From NCBI GenBank assembly GCA_017591395.1, contig WEDG01004212.1, positions 1 through 64,000 of the forward strand: DNA of 64,000 nt, read 5' to 3'. This document shows positions 1 to 11,538 of the stretch, one piece after another. This stretch comes from Schistocephalus solidus (taxonomy: Eukaryota > Platyhelminthes > Cestoda > Diphyllobothriidea > Diphyllobothriidae). A program made the translations under genes and the position numbers. Position 1 is the first letter of the stretch. Each line of letters opens with the position of its first letter. The notes beneath the pieces are model-generated. The model did not search any database. It worked only from the letters and a program-made list of their open reading frames with translations, and was not told the DNA's origin.

Positions 1-560
1 GGTTTGAATGTTTTTAAAAAGAAAAAAGCTGTCGCTCCTGGGAGAAAATCCTACGCTTTATGTAGTACTGACATTCTTATAAGAAAGTATGAGAGTTCAA
101 AACACTCCTCATCGTGGGATAAATCATGTAGTGATATGGGCTACTTTCCACCAGCGCAGGTGTGACCCAAATGCGTATCGACTAGCTAAAGGCGTAATGG
201 TCAAGGATGCTAGACTCGGCATACCTTCGCGGGCATTATCCGTGCGCTTAGGGTCAAACGAGGAAAGCATTATAGAGATCATGAAGGTCATGGTAGAGTT
301 ACCAGAGAAGCGACTATGAAACTCTCATTGCTAATTTCTTAGGCCAACGACAGAGGAACCCGAAATGATCGTCACCAGTCCGTGTAGGGTAGACAATGGA
401 GAGAAAGATAGGGCTGCAAGCACCATCGCCTGAAGGCGCGGCAGATGCGATGGCGGACGAGGTTGTAGCTGTTCGCAAAGGGTCAAGAAAGAGGAGATCC
501 GTGAAGACGAAGGCAACGATTTTTGTCGTCAATATTTCCAAATGATGGTCAAAATCCATT
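1..560. other. unassigned AT-rich left edge
   Basis: No gene was recognised. A 76-codon open frame at 89-319 (+) has no motif I know. The A-rich runs near 15-45 vaguely resemble the 3' untranslated part of the LINE family that starts just to the right, so this may be its decayed continuation. That is a guess. Confidence 0.3.
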
Positions 561-1552
561 GTGGACAAATACCGGCTGCGACGATCGTCTTTTCAAAAAC
601 TGGTTAAGGAGAAACAAAACTGCTCCATGAGGGCATATGAAGCAGCATGGTAGGTTGCTTCTCAGCGTAGTACGAACGGATAATAGGAGATCCGATAACT
701 GAGTAAGAAGAAATAAGCAAAATGCGCTCAGGGGGCTAGTTGGCATAAGAATCGAGGATGAATCTGAGTCCTACACAGCCCAGTATTCAGATTGTAACTC
801 TGATGATGGTTATCGGTAAATGAAACGGAGGTGCTTAAAAATAAGTGCGCAATAGGACACAATTTTTGGCGATTATTTTACGGAGGCATAGATTATGAAA
901 ACATCATAGTTCATGGGGAGACGATGCATGGAAGGCATTATTTAGAGACGGACTTCTAAATTCCCGATGGTACTTTCTCGTGATCACGGAGAAAGCTGCT
1001 CGCGAAGGATGACGAAAATAAAAGGTTAATTGAATCAGTTTTAAGATAAATGTGCAGTCTTCGTTTAAAAGTAGACAGGTTATTTGATAACCTTATATCG
1101 ATTGGCAGGTTATTCCAAAGAAAGCAATACCTGGAAGCGAAGAACATAGAGCGTTCAGATGTGAAGGATATAGGCAGAGGTATAATCAGTGAAGAAATAC
1201 GTAGGTTGAACGGACGACAAACGCGGGTAAGGACTTAAATTTGGGGAATATTCAAACTAGTATAAATGCGGAAATGGAGACAGAAGCCAGCTTCCAGTCT
1301 TCAAACCCATTTAAATTTTATGGTTAGTTAGCTGGCACCCCTTCGAGTTGGAGGTAGTTGAAAGTGACAGAGGTTAGAGTTTTCAAGTGAAATATCTTTG
1401 GAACTTTTTAATTTTAGAACGGCTAGACTCGATCATTTAACCAAAGAATGGGCAGCAATGTTAAAGAATAAGAAGGACATACATTCGATAAAGTCTTAAT
1501 TTTATTTTCAGGAAGAAAGAAATTAAACGAAATAAAGCTGGGCAGCTTTGAT
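561..1552 (-). mobile_element. LINE family A2 fragment: 3' UTR and RT C-terminus
   Basis: Minus-strand non-LTR retrotransposon remnant. The frame at 956-1147 encodes the typical C-terminal end of CR1/Jockey ORF2 proteins: an aromatic-rich stretch ending W-N-N-L-P, then S-T-F-K-R-R-L. About 580-850 is the 3' UTR and aligns by eye with 51.4-51.7 kb and, more distantly, with 9.6-9.9 kb. The copy is heavily decayed, with no long frame. It continues into the duplicated RT block at 1.55-2.54 kb. Clade assignment is by motif only. Confidence 0.65.
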
Positions 1553-2540
1553 CGAAATTCTATCGGCATGAGGCGACAGATATAAATAATTTGCATAGCT
1601 TCAACCTAAGTCATTGATGATGGAACATATAGTCATAGGGGTGCCTTGAAAATAACTGGTTGTGGTAGTATGTTAAGCCCAAAGCACATGTAACGACACT
1701 TAGGAGGTGAGAATTTCATTTGCCACGTTGAGCTCCACGCGAAAAGAGGATGCATGTCTGCATGGATTTCTTCTAAGCATAAGTGGGCGGAACATTTAGA
1801 GAAGGACTATACCCATTTAGGATCGTCCGCATGAATAAAAGACTGAGAGTGTTTAACTGCGGATGACATATAATTAATGCAAAGCACAAATGAAAGGGGC
1901 CCTAGCACGGTGCCTTGATGGACACCGCTTCAACAGGTGTCTCAGCTGAAAATGAGGATCCCAATAAGACATTTTATTTACGATTAGTTAGCTATGCAGT
2001 AATAAAACCAGCAAGGGAACCCAAATTCCCAAACCGTCTAACTTAACTACGAGGCTCCTATGAGGCACGTTATCAAACGCCTTGCTGGTCAGCATTGACC
2101 GTAATTCTGTCGGAATGAGATGATAGATCTAAATTATTTGTGTAGCTTAAACCTACGTACTTGATGATTAAACATTCAGTCATAGGGGTGCCTTGAAACA
2201 TAACTAGTCGTGGTAGAAGGTGAGAATTCCATTTGCCATGTTGAGCTCCACGCGGAAAGTGTATGCAAGTCTGCATGGATTTATTCTAAGCATCGTTGGG
2301 CCGAAGATTTATAGAAAGAATATATGCATTTCAGATCATCCGCATAAATAAAAGACTGAAAAGACGGATTAAATATGATTAATGCTAAGCAAAAAGAAAA
2401 GAGGACCTAGCATGGTGTCTTGAAGGACATCGCCCACAATATGGGTGTCAGCTGAAAATGAGGACCCCACCAAGACCTCTAGCCTATGATTAGTTAGATG
2501 TGACGTAATGAAATCGGTAAGGGATAAATCAAGTCGGACT
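1553..2540 (-). repeat. direct duplication of a LINE A2 RT segment
   Basis: Two head-to-tail copies of the same antisense RT palm/thumb segment lie here, about 1553-2092 and 2099-2540. Shared landmarks include the runs around attctatcggcatgaggcga and attctgtcggaatgagatga, the gtcataggggtgccttgaaa block, the ttgagctccacgcg block and the antisense of the G-x-x-Q-G-x-x-L-G-P motif. The second copy has its own deletions, so the duplication is not recent, or the two are independent insertions of one family. Confidence 0.6.
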
Positions 2541-3057
2541 GAACTTATACCACCTTGGTTATTCCTTACCGCGTTTTATACTGCTGGACAAACGGACGTC
2601 AAAGCTACACAAATATATCTCAAGATAAACGCTCAAAGAAGGGAAAGAGACAAACTAAACGGAAGGCAAGAATGAAGAAAAACAAACAGAATAAAAATCA
2701 TTTTAACATAAGCGAGATACCGTGGGGTACAAGAAAATATATTTACGTCGGAGTTCTTAATTTGGAAAGCCAAATGATCTCGCAACACTCCGAGAATTAG
2801 TCCTTTTTCCTATAACATGGCCAGTTTTTAACCCTTACAGTGCGCCGTATGCTTTTCGTGAACTTCCCTAACCACGAAACCTAGTTTCGCGATTGCAGGC
2901 AATATTTGATTATTATGTGCAATTTTCGAGAGTTTGCTCCAATATTTCCAAATGTGTGGCCTGAAGTTCACAGAAAAAAACGATAAGCTCATTTTGTCAG
3001 TTGAAATCCATGGTGGTTTCGTGAAAGGATGTATTATGTATCTGGTGTTATTCCTGT
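2541..3057. other. unassigned stretch left of the gypsy element
   Basis: Nothing recognisable. A lysine-rich 81-codon frame at 2555-2800 (+) and a 109-codon frame at 2828-3157 (-) are open, but they lack known motifs. The second runs into the LTR, so it is not an intact gene. Confidence 0.3.
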
Positions 3058-3061
3058 ACTC
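3058..3061. repeat. target-site duplication, left copy (actc)
   Basis: The tetranucleotide actc precedes the 5' LTR and is repeated at 8231-8234 after the 3' LTR. Ty3/gypsy integrases typically make 4-6 bp duplications, so the length fits. Confidence 0.8.
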
Positions 3062-3558
3062 TGTTAGTATTTGTACAATTTTCATTTTTGTATCTTTCTT
3101 GTTCACCTGAACCTTAATGTACGCTTGTTTTAACTGTGCTAAAAATAAAATAAACACAGCTCAACTTCAATCCCCAAGTTGGACGTCTCCTGTTTTCGCT
3201 GCTGCATGTCACCATTGCTCTCTTAATTGTACTGATCTGTCTCCATTATTTGCAGTCAATTGCAACGATCGGTCTTCATTCCTCGATTGCATTCCATCAG
3301 ACGTCATCTCAATTGAACTCCTGACTCTGCTCATCGTCCTTGGTGCATAGCTTTCTGGATCTAGTGCAGAGCTCATTACAATCCTCAACAACACTTGCTA
3401 TCTAAGAAGGCTACGCTTTCGTGAGTCTGCATTCTAACAATCCTCTGTCGTTTTTACCGTCCTTTTTGTCGTTTGTAGTTTAGACACACAATTCCCCACT
3501 TAGCGTTAGTTTTTGTACACCTTGGTTCTTAGCAGTTTTGACCCTTGTCTACACTACA
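3062..3558 (+). repeat. gypsy 5' LTR
   Basis: The 497-bp LTR begins TGTTAGTATTTG and ends CTACACTACA, giving the usual TG...CA ends. An AATAAA-like signal lies near 3145-3155. It matches 7736-8230 and 13,994-14,486 along its whole length. Confidence 0.9.
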
Positions 3559-3563
3559 AAAAT

Positions 3564-3573
3564 TGGTGACCCG
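3564..3573 (+). other. primer binding site of the gypsy element
   Basis: TGGTGACCCG lies five bases after the 5' LTR, the position of the minus-strand primer site. The partial copy has TGGTGACCCC at 14,491-14,500. I did not match it to a particular tRNA. Confidence 0.7.
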
Positions 3574-3604
3574 TTTTCTATCATTACGCACCATATCACT
3601 TACT

Positions 3605-4525
3605 ATGACGGACACTGAGACTAACACAGACTCTCTTGACGTTAATACCCTCTCTTTCAAATTGCCCCCATTTACGCCGAGCAACCCCGCGTATGGTTTA
3701 GGCAGATCGAGGCAGTTTCTCGACACGCCGTATCACCAGTGAACGCACGCGTTATTCATACGTAGTGCAATCACTTCCCTTCGATGTTGCCATTGACGTT
3801 GAGGATCTCCTTGATCCGATCCCTGCTGAGGAACCTTACACCCGGTTGAAGGACGCTGTAATTCATCGTGTGGCTAAGTCGGCCAACCGAATGCTGCGTG
3901 AGCTTTTCACGCAGGTCGAACTCGGCGACCAAACGCCTTCCAACTAATGCGACACATGCGTTCTTTGCTTGCTGGTCGTCATATGGATGATGCAATTTTC
4001 CAAGAGATCTGGCTTGATAAGCTTCCCCTGCCCATGCAGCAGGTATTGGCTATGCTCGACACGAGCACCTCATTAGAAAAACTAGCCACTCATGCAGACC
4101 GAATCATGGAATGCTACCCTAGCGGTGCCGCATGTTCTAGTCTTCAACAGACATCGGTCTCCACTTCAAGATCTGATAATGTTGGCACTTCTGCTCATGA
4201 AGGCACTCTAAAGCCAGAACGTGACACTCCCTATGTGGAGTTACCATCGTGCTGTTGCGCCTGTCGACGGGCCGCACCATCATCAGACCTTTCGCAAGCG
4301 CCAAATACCATGCGCAGCAGTGAATATGAAGACTTAAAGGATACAGTACGTCTTTATGCACGCAAGTCAGCACCATGTGTTCTGCCATTAGCAATCTTCA
4401 GTCAACCAGACGTCAAACATATCGACGTCGACGGTCTCAATCACGGGAACGGCAGCCACAGACCCTGTGCTGGTACCATCATACTTACGGCGTGAAGGCA
4501 CGCAAGTGTATTCCACCGTGCGCAT
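3605..4525 (+). pseudogene. gypsy gag, frameshifted
   Basis: The frame opens with ATG at 3605 (M-T-D-T-E-T-N) and encodes a gag-like polypeptide. It contains P-F-D-V-A-I-D-V-E-D-L-L-D-P around 3778-3820 and L-A-G-R-H-M-D-D-A around 3965-3995. A one-base loss near 3688 and another near 3943, seen by comparison with the second copy, shift the frame. A compact Cys/His cluster (C-W-Y-H-H ... K-C-I-P-P-C) around 4467-4525 sits where gypsy elements of this type carry a zinc-binding linker before the protease. The 182-codon frame at 3947-4495 is the longest intact piece. Confidence 0.8.
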
Positions 4526-4589
4526 TCCCACAGACGCCGCAACAGTTAAACGACAACGCCAGCCAGTAATGACGACTGCTGCTGGCCAG

Positions 4590-4965
4590 TCGCGACCCAG
4601 TCGCCTCTTCTATATCACCGATAAGTCGAGCGGTCTCCGTTTCCTTGTCGATACCGGTGCTGAGGTTAGTGTAATCCCGCCTCCTAGGCGTCACCACCTC
4701 AAGCCTTGCAATTCTCATTACAGGCTGCTAACAGCACCGCAATCCACACATACGGACAACAGTCCCTGACTCTTGACCTTGGTCTGAGGCGACGTTTCGT
4801 GGTCTTTATTCAAGCCGATGTCCAGTCACCCATTATTGGAGCTGATTTCCTGTCGCATTTTGGCCTTGCAGTCGATTTGAAGCATCGTAGACTCATTGAT
4901 ACCGCAACCAAACTTTCACCGACGGTACCGTCACCTCTGAACCTTCGGTTGGCATACAATTGACT
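4590..4965 (+). pseudogene. gypsy aspartic protease domain, frameshifted
   Basis: The catalytic signature L-V-D-T-G-A-E-V-S-V-I-P lies at about 4645-4680. The downstream half, with P-I-I-G-A-D-F-L-S-H-F-G, is in a different frame (ORF 4706-4963). A small indel near 4690-4710 therefore separates the active-site loop from the rest of the fold. Retroviral-type proteases cleave the Gag-Pol polyprotein; this copy cannot do so as read. Confidence 0.85.
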
Positions 4966-5129
4966 ATTCAAAGTTCGCCATTCGCTGACATTTTGAAGGA
5001 CTATCCGTCCCTCGCTAAACCTTGTCAGTTTACCGAACAAGTTCAACACACAGTTAACATCACATCGTTAACACAGGGCAACCCGTTCACGCCCATCCAC
5101 GCAGGCTTCATCCAGAAAAGCTACGGATA

Positions 5130-5865
5130 GCTAGAAATGAGTTCGAGCACAGGATTAATTTGGGGATTATTCGCCCTGCTTCCAGCCCATGGGCCTCTCC
5201 ACTGCACATGGTCCCCAAGAAATTGGCCGATGATTGGAGGCCATGTGGTGATTATCGTGCCTTGAACAGAGCAACCGTCCCCGATCGGTATCCCTTTCCT
5301 CATATTCACGATTTTTCTCACATGTTGGCTGGAAAAGACCAATTTTCTCCAAGATAGATCTCGTGAGAGCATACCATCAGATACCAGTTGCTGATGAAGA
5401 CATCCCCAAGACCGCTATCACAACGCTTTTTGGCTTGTTAAAATTTCTGCGCATGCCTTTTTGTTTGCGTAACGCGGCTCAATCCTTCCAGTGGTTTATT
5501 GATTAGATCTTTTGGGGTCTTCCGTTCACGTTTGTCTATATCGAGACATACTCGTCGCAAGCTCTTCTCCAGTGGAACATGCATTGCACTTGCGCCAAGT
5601 TTTCGATCGTTTCCAGCAACATGGCTTGCAATTTATCGTCGAAAAATGCCTTTTTGGCGTTCCTTCTCTTGATTTCCTCGGTCATCACGTCGACCAGCAT
5701 GGAATCACACCACTTTCAGAGAAGGTGCAAAGCGTTTTGTCTTTTCCGGCTCCCAAGACCCTTACACAACTGCGACGTTTCATTTGGACTTATCAATTAC
5801 TACCGGCGTTTCATTCCCAACTGTGCGGCAATACTGGCTCCCTTGACTGATCTTTTGAAGTCGAA
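5130..5865 (+). pseudogene. gypsy reverse transcriptase domain, active site broken
   Basis: The fingers motif [15 protein letters not shown] and the segment [10 protein letters not shown] lie at 5160-5280. F-L-G-H-H-V-D-Q-H-G-I at about 5667-5705 marks the end of the palm/thumb. The catalytic Y-I-D-D region near 5530-5560 has lost one base: the frame reads into R-D-I-L-V-A-S from the wrong side and only one aspartate remains in frame. More stops fall at about 5354-5510. The RT is clearly non-functional. Confidence 0.88.
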
Positions 5866-6350
5866 AGCCAAACCAATCGAACTTTCACCGGTAGCTCACT
5901 CAGCTTTTGAGGCAGCCAAGAAAGCCCTCGCTGATGCGACCATGCTGATTTTGACCACTGACGCTTCCAACAGTGCTGTCGGCGCAGTCTTACATCAACA
6001 GATGAATAACCAGTTGCAGCCATTTACTTCCTTTTCACAGAAGCTAAAACCGGCCCAGACTCGCTTCAGTACTTTCTCTCCCGAGCTCCTTGCTATATAC
6101 CTGGCTATTTGTCATTTTGGGCACCTTTAAGAGGTAAGAGATTTTTGGATTCATACTGACCACAAACCTCTTACTTATGCTCTCAATTCCAAACCAGATA
6201 GGTACTCGCCCAGAGAACTGCGTCAATTTGACTATATTTCGCAGTTTACTGCTGATATCCACTACGTCCGAGGCAACGACAATGTCGTTACTGATGCATT
6301 ATCCAGACCGGACACCAACACCGTGTCATCCAACTTCGACTTGGCGATGC
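5866..6350 (+). pseudogene. gypsy RNase H domain
   Basis: The segment L-T-T-D-A-S-N-S-A-V-G-A-V-L holds the first catalytic Asp at about 5950-5990. P-E-L-L-A-I-Y-L-A (about 6080-6110) holds the Glu. I-H-T-D-H-K-P-L-T-Y-A-L (about 6150-6185) holds the next Asp. A stop at 6128-6130 separates the last two. RNase H removes the RNA template strand during reverse transcription. Residues are conserved, but the frame is not. Confidence 0.85.
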
Positions 6351-6489
6351 TTGCAGACCTCCAAATAGAAGACAAGTCCATTGCTGACCTTCGTACATCT
6401 AGTACTCTGCAGCTTCCAGATGCACCACTTCCAACATCACCGGGTAAGATTTAATGCGACTGATCCACAAGCACTCCCCGACCTGTTGT

Positions 6490-7476
6490 TCCACTATCCT
6501 ACCGTAAGTAAGTTTTTGACCATATTCACTCTCTGTCGCATCCTGGCATCCACGCCGGTCGCAAACTAATTGCTGCTCACTTTTTCTGGCCGAAGATGAA
6601 CTCCGATGTTGCCCTTTGGACTAGGTAATGTTTAGCGTGCTAGGAAAACAAATTACATCGCCAAACCTTTTCCCCACCAAGCACATTTGCCGTTTCAGAC
6701 GTTCGATTTCATCATGTCCACTTAGACTTAGTTGGGCCGTTACCACATTCACGTGGGAACACACATATTTTCACAGTAGTCGACAATTTCACGTGATGGC
6801 CAATTGCAATTCCGATATCGGATACCTCGGCAGAAAATATTGCCATGGTCATCCTGCACCACTGGATTTCCAGCCACCAGCCACCATTACCGCTGACCGT
6901 GGAAGCCAATTTCAATCAAGTCTCTTCCGCGAGTTCACTAAGCTGCTCGGGTGTGCGCACATCATGACTATGGCATATCACCCGGCCTCTAACGGCCTCA
7001 TGGAACGACTGCATCGTCAACTGAAGACAGCACTGATATCTCACTCAGACACAACTGCGTGGAGTGACAACCTTCCCCTCGTACTTTGGGGTATTCGATC
7101 AGCTGTCAAGGAGGACATTCAATGCACTACGACCGACTTTGTATACGGTACACCTCTCCGCCTGCCCGGCGAATTTGTGCAGTCTTCCACTGTAAACACC
7201 AGCATCTCGAATGCTTTCATCCAACAATTAAAACAGCGCATGGCTCAACTGCATCCAATTCCCATTTGCCTGACACCCAAACGCATTGTTGTGCAAGACG
7301 ACCTTAAATCGGCTCCATTCGTCTTCGTCCGGCACGACGCGGTTCGCAAGCCTCTTTGTTCCCCTTATGATGGCCCTCATAAGGTGCTTCAACGGATGGA
7401 CAAGTATTACGTCATTCAGAAGGCTGACAAGACTGACACAGTCTCCATCGACAGACTCAAGCCAGCCTACCTTTAG
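6490..7476 (+). pseudogene. gypsy integrase, 5' part frameshifted
   Basis: An H-P-G-x-H-A-G-R-K-L zinc-binding N-terminus is visible near 6535-6570. The core follows, with D-L-V-G-P-L near 6727-6745 (other frame) and the open frame 6628-7476 (282 aa) running to the TAG at 7474. That frame contains I-T-A-D-R-G-S-Q-F with the second catalytic Asp, [12 protein letters not shown] with the catalytic Glu, and a C-terminal [10 protein letters not shown] chromodomain-like/SH3 segment ending K-P-A-Y-L. It is the best preserved part of the element. Confidence 0.9.
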
Positions 7477-7735
7477 TGCATCCCACAGCCCGTTGTTCCA
7501 TCCAATTCCTCTGCACCGTCACCACCCATTCCAACTGTTTCGGGCCCATCCACTCAACCGTCACATTCGACCACCCCACCCACACATTTTGCTATCTTTT
7601 TTCCCACAACGCATTTCCTCTCGTTCTTGTAGACACATCTATTTTCCTGTCAATTTTAAGGATTATGTCGTTTATTTTTTGCATTTGTTTATCGAGCGTT
7701 TTATTTTTACAACAAACGCTCTGGTGGGGTCGTTG

Positions 7736-8230
7736 TGTTGGTATTTGAACAATTTACATGTTTGTATCTTGCTTGTTCACCTGAACATTAAGGAACGCTT
7801 GTTTTACTGTGCTAAAAAAATAAAGACACAGCTCAACTTCAATCCCCATGCTTGACATCTGCTGTTTTCGCTGCTGCATGTCACCATTGCTTTCTTAATT
7901 GTACTGATCTGTCGCCATTATTTGCAGTCAATTGCAACGATCGATCTTCATTTCTCGATTGCATACCATCAGACGTCATATCGATTGAACTCCTGCCCCT
8001 GCTCATCGTATTTGATGCATAGCTTGTAGAATCTAGTTCAGAGCTCATTTCAATCCTCGACAACATTTGCTATCTAAGAGAGCTACGTTTTTCGTGAGTC
8101 TGCATTCTAACAATCCTCTGTCATTTTACCGTCCTTTCGTCGTTTGAAGTTTAGACACAAATTCCCCACTTAACGTTAGATTTTTTGTACACCTTGGTTC
8201 TTAGCAGTTTAGACCCTTGTCTACACTACA
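7736..8230 (+). repeat. gypsy 3' LTR
   Basis: The 495-bp LTR runs from TGTTGGTATTTG to CTACACTACA and is collinear with the 5' LTR. The sequence just before it (ctctggtggggtcgt) is G-rich and is the likely, weak polypurine tract. About 255 bases between the integrase stop and this LTR carry no recognised gene. Confidence 0.9.
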
Positions 8231-8234
8231 ACTC

Positions 8235-9417
8235 TAAGCAGACTGTTTGAGTTGAAATCGCATTAAAATAAATCTATTTCATTCTATCGATAAGGTAAAT
8301 GACTAAGCAATTTGTAAAGATGGCATCGTTCTTCATAACTGTACAGCGATGCAATGAAACTTTCAAAAGCCAAACTCTTAAAAAGATAGCAATGATTAAG
8401 GACTTCTACTACTATAAAATGCTGTGCAATCATACTGCACTTGCAGCGTCCCCTCATAACACCATATCATCTTTCACACTGCAGCCGTTCAGCCTTGGAG
8501 ACACTAGCAGATCCCATTTGACCGCGGACGGTTTCAATTTTTATCTTGATCATTTATTGAAAATTCATGCGTTCTGCTATCGAACACTCCAATTTACACT
8601 GACGACGTTCTACAAAATATACCCTTTCCCCGTCCGGACGCGATAGTATTCATTCGAACATGTCGATGATCTCCTACGTCATGCTTAGATGTTGTTAAGC
8701 GTAACATTTAAAAGGCTAACAAAAACGGAACATTTCAGGCCTACTTCTTCACTATATATAGATTCTGTCTTGGAAAGGAAATCTTTCCCACCTAACAGAA
8801 GTAAGCAAGCCTTCTGCGTCTCCCTTTAGCACAACATTTCTATGTCACTTGAAGACTTTTGACCAATAAATATCCTCTAAAAAACTTTAAAATCCTAGAG
8901 ACCTCGAGCAAAGATAAGAAAATGTCAAAGGAAGGAGAGGCTTTCACTTGGATAGGTTCATTGGAGACCTGGCGTTTGGAGCATTTATTTTACGCACGAA
9001 TATGCGGCGATTTGAAAGTCATGGGCACAGCCTTCATTATGGAGCACAATTAGCTTGGTGCGTAGCCAGTCACTGTCGATGTTTGAGGTGCATTGGAGTC
9101 GCATTTCACTGTGAATTGGGGTTCCATAATCTGGTTGACCGCGGAAATATATGGTTGGGTCATTTATGCCTCGAAAAAATCAATGAATAATAGAGTGTAC
9201 CAACATCGCTATGCAAACATTTACATATTTTTCCATCATTTATTTGTAGATAAGGTTTTCATCGAGTTCGCCTACTTTCATTATATATACTGAATTCTAA
9301 TTATTTCGGCGGTCAACATGTTTTGGGTGACCCATGTCACAGTGAAATGACAGTATATTCAGTCGTATGCATCAAGCAAAATATGCTGCATAATGAGTGT
9401 TGTGCACACGACCATTC
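8235..9417. other. unassigned stretch between gypsy and LINE A
   Basis: Several short open frames occur (8299-8646, 8859-9053, 8948-9190, all plus). None has a motif I recognise, and codon usage is ordinary AT-rich. I see no repeat shared with the rest of the window. Confidence 0.3.
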
Positions 9418-10322
9418 AGTTTAGAATTTAGAATTTATATTTGGTTAGCAGCGGGAAGGTACTGTCTAAGCAAACATTAGTAACGAAATAAAGTTATGAC
9501 TGTGTGCAGATAAAATGTACAAATTCATAAATTGTCCTGCTATGTCAACAGTTAGCAATGTTTTAAAATTAATGGTGAACAAGAAAAAATAGGCAGTGAA
9601 AAAAACTCCTTCCATAAAAATGGAGGCAGAGTTCAATAGGCCTTCATTTTTGAATAGAAGGTAGGAGAAAAAAACTGCTTAGCAAAAAAATGGTCAGGTG
9701 GTAGAATAGGGTAATACTGCAGTAGCATTTCAGAATGAGATATTGAAACGTCGAGGTGATTCGTTCTTGATCACTTAGGCGTATGAAACAGAATCTCACG
9801 AAAATGCTTCAATGAACTTAAGTCCTCAGCATCATAGGATCCAGAATTGAATTCTGATGATGGTTAGTATCCAATGAAACCGCAGCATTTAAGACTGTGG
9901 ACCACCGAATATGTACGTCCGAATGACGTCATCGTTTGGAGGACGGGTGATATAAGAAGACATTATAGTTCATGGGCGTCTCCAGGTAGCGTAAATATAG
10001 TTTCAAGAGGGTTACTCAAATTCCCGATGGTCCTTTCTCCGAGTCATGGGGAAAGCTACGGGGAAAAGATGAGGAAAATAAAAGGTTAATAGAATCAGTG
10101 TTAAGATAAATGTGCAGTCTTCGCTTGAATGCAGATAAACTTGTTAACGACCTAATTTCAATTGGCAAGTTATTCCAAAGAAAACTATACCTAGAAGCAA
10201 AGAAGAGAGAGCGTTAACACGTGGAGGATGCAGGGGGAGGTATAATTAGTTCAGAATCTCTTAGGTTATAGGGAAGACTAACGGGGGTAATGACAGAAAG
10301 CTTTGGGAGAGTTGAACTATTA

Positions 10323-11231
10323 TTAAGACGAAAAAAGGAGACAAAAAGCCTGCTTCAAGTCTCCTGACCCAAAAGAAATTTTAGCTTCGTTAGCTGGCAT
10401 CTTGTTGAGTAGGAAGTAGTTGAAAAGAGTCGGATATAGGAGTTTTTTGGTGAAATGTCTTTGAACATTTTCAATTTTTGAACGGCTAGATTCGTTCATC
10501 AAACCGAAGAAAGGACAGCAAAATTCAAGAATGGGAAGTACAAACATACGATAAAGTCTTAATTTAATTTCAGGAAGGTAGAAATGATAAGAAATAAAGC
10601 CGCAAATCTGAGCAGCTTTGGCCGTAATTCTATCGGCATGAGGCGAAAGATCTAATTTATTGGTGTAGCTCAAGCCCAAGTCCTTGATGGAGGAACATTC
10701 AATCATATGGCAACCTTCAAAGATAAGAGGTTGCGGCAGCCTTACAGGCCCAAAACTCATATAGCGACACTTAGTAGGTGAGAACTCCATTAGCCATGTG
10801 GAGCTCCAGGCCGAAAGAGCGTCTAAGTCTGAATGAATTTGTTCTAGGCACCGTTCGGTTGTAGAGTTAGAGAAGGAATAAACGCATTTGAGATCATCAG
10901 CATAAATAAAAGATTGAGAATGTTTAACTATCGATGAAATATCATTTATATACAGTAAGAACAACAAAGGACCTAATACGGTACCCTGAAGGACACCACT
11001 AACAATCGGGGTAGCACTTGAGTATGAGGACCATACTAAAACTTTTTGTTTTCGATCATTTAGGTATGATCTAATAAAGTCAGTAAGGGGACTACGGAAT
11101 CCTATAGCTTCTAGTTTAGCTAGAAGTCGTTTATGAGGCACTTTATCGAATGCCTTACTAAGATCAAAATAGATAACTACCACAGAAAGATGATCATTAC
11201 GAAGAAAGGTTAGTAGATTTAGAAAATACAT
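10323..11231 (-). CDS. LINE A reverse transcriptase, open fragment
   Basis: A 302-aa open frame runs from an in-frame internal ATG. It carries the RT palm: D-L-S-K-A-F-D-K-V-P-H near residue 24, S-G-V-L-Q-G-T-V-L-G-P-L-L-F near 78, and the intact active site F-I-Y-A-D-D-L-K near 109. The thumb has D-L-G-L-S-Y, the usual I-K-D-L-G-x-x-x block. The protein makes cDNA from the element RNA at nicked target DNA. The frame also reads on upstream (Q-H-G-F-L-T-D-R-S-C-E-T) until a stop near 11,291, so the ATG is not a real start. The catalytic motif looks intact, but the polypeptide is a fragment. Confidence 0.85.
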   Translation of the reverse strand: MYFLNLLTFLRNDHLSVVVIYFDLSKAFDKVPHKRLLAKLEAIGFRSPLTDFIRSYLNDRKQKVLVWSSYSSATPIVSGVLQGTVLGPLLFLLYINDISSIVKHSQSFIYADDLKCVYSFSNSTTERCLEQIHSDLDALSAWSSTWLMEFSPTKCRYMSFGPVRLPQPLIFEGCHMIECSSIKDLGLSYTNKLDLSPHADRITAKAAQICGFISYHFYLPEIKLRLYRMFVLPILEFCCPFFGLMNESSRSKIENVQRHFTKKLLYPTLFNYFLLNKMPANEAKISFGSGDLKQAFCLLFSS

Positions 11232-11538
11232 GTGGCAGGTTTCACAAGAGCGGTCCGTTAAGAAGCCGTGTTGGGAAAAGTTGATAATTTAATTGCTAAA
11301 GCAAAAATCGGTGATTTGTTTTGCAATAAGTTTTTCGAAGAGTTTAGCAAGAGAGGGCGTTTTATGAACACCGCGATAGTTATGAATGTCCGAGCGGGAA
11401 CCAGATTTTAAAAACTGGTATTATAATAGAAGTTTTCCAATAATCGGGGAAGAAACATTTTCGAGAAATACTGAGAATAATTTGCTTAGTAAAGGTGGAA
11501 AATCCCTTAACTATTTAATAAGTGAGTTTGGAATGTTA

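Larger units (their letters stand above)
3062..8230 (+). mobile_element. Ty3/gypsy LTR retrotransposon, complete but inactivated
   Basis: Two LTRs (3062-3558 and 7736-8230) bracket gag, protease, RT, RNase H and integrase in the order expected for Ty3/gypsy. The 4-bp sequence actc occurs immediately before the 5' LTR (3058-3061) and immediately after the 3' LTR (8231-8234), which marks the element ends. The LTRs are similar but differ at many scattered positions and small indels, so the insertion is old. Several frameshifts interrupt gag-pol, including one in the RT active site. A second partial copy lies at 13,994-15,217. Confidence 0.93.

Noticed and set aside
2555..2800. Lysine-rich 81-codon frame
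   Set aside because: Low-complexity A-rich DNA gives such frames by chance. No ribosomal-protein or histone signature was found.
9853..9895. Hammerhead-ribozyme-like string (ctgatgatgg ... gaaac) in the LINE A 3' UTR
   Set aside because: The core spacing is wrong, stem II would be only about 3 bp with extra bases before GAAA, and the motif is on the strand opposite to the LINE transcript. Other copies change the core.
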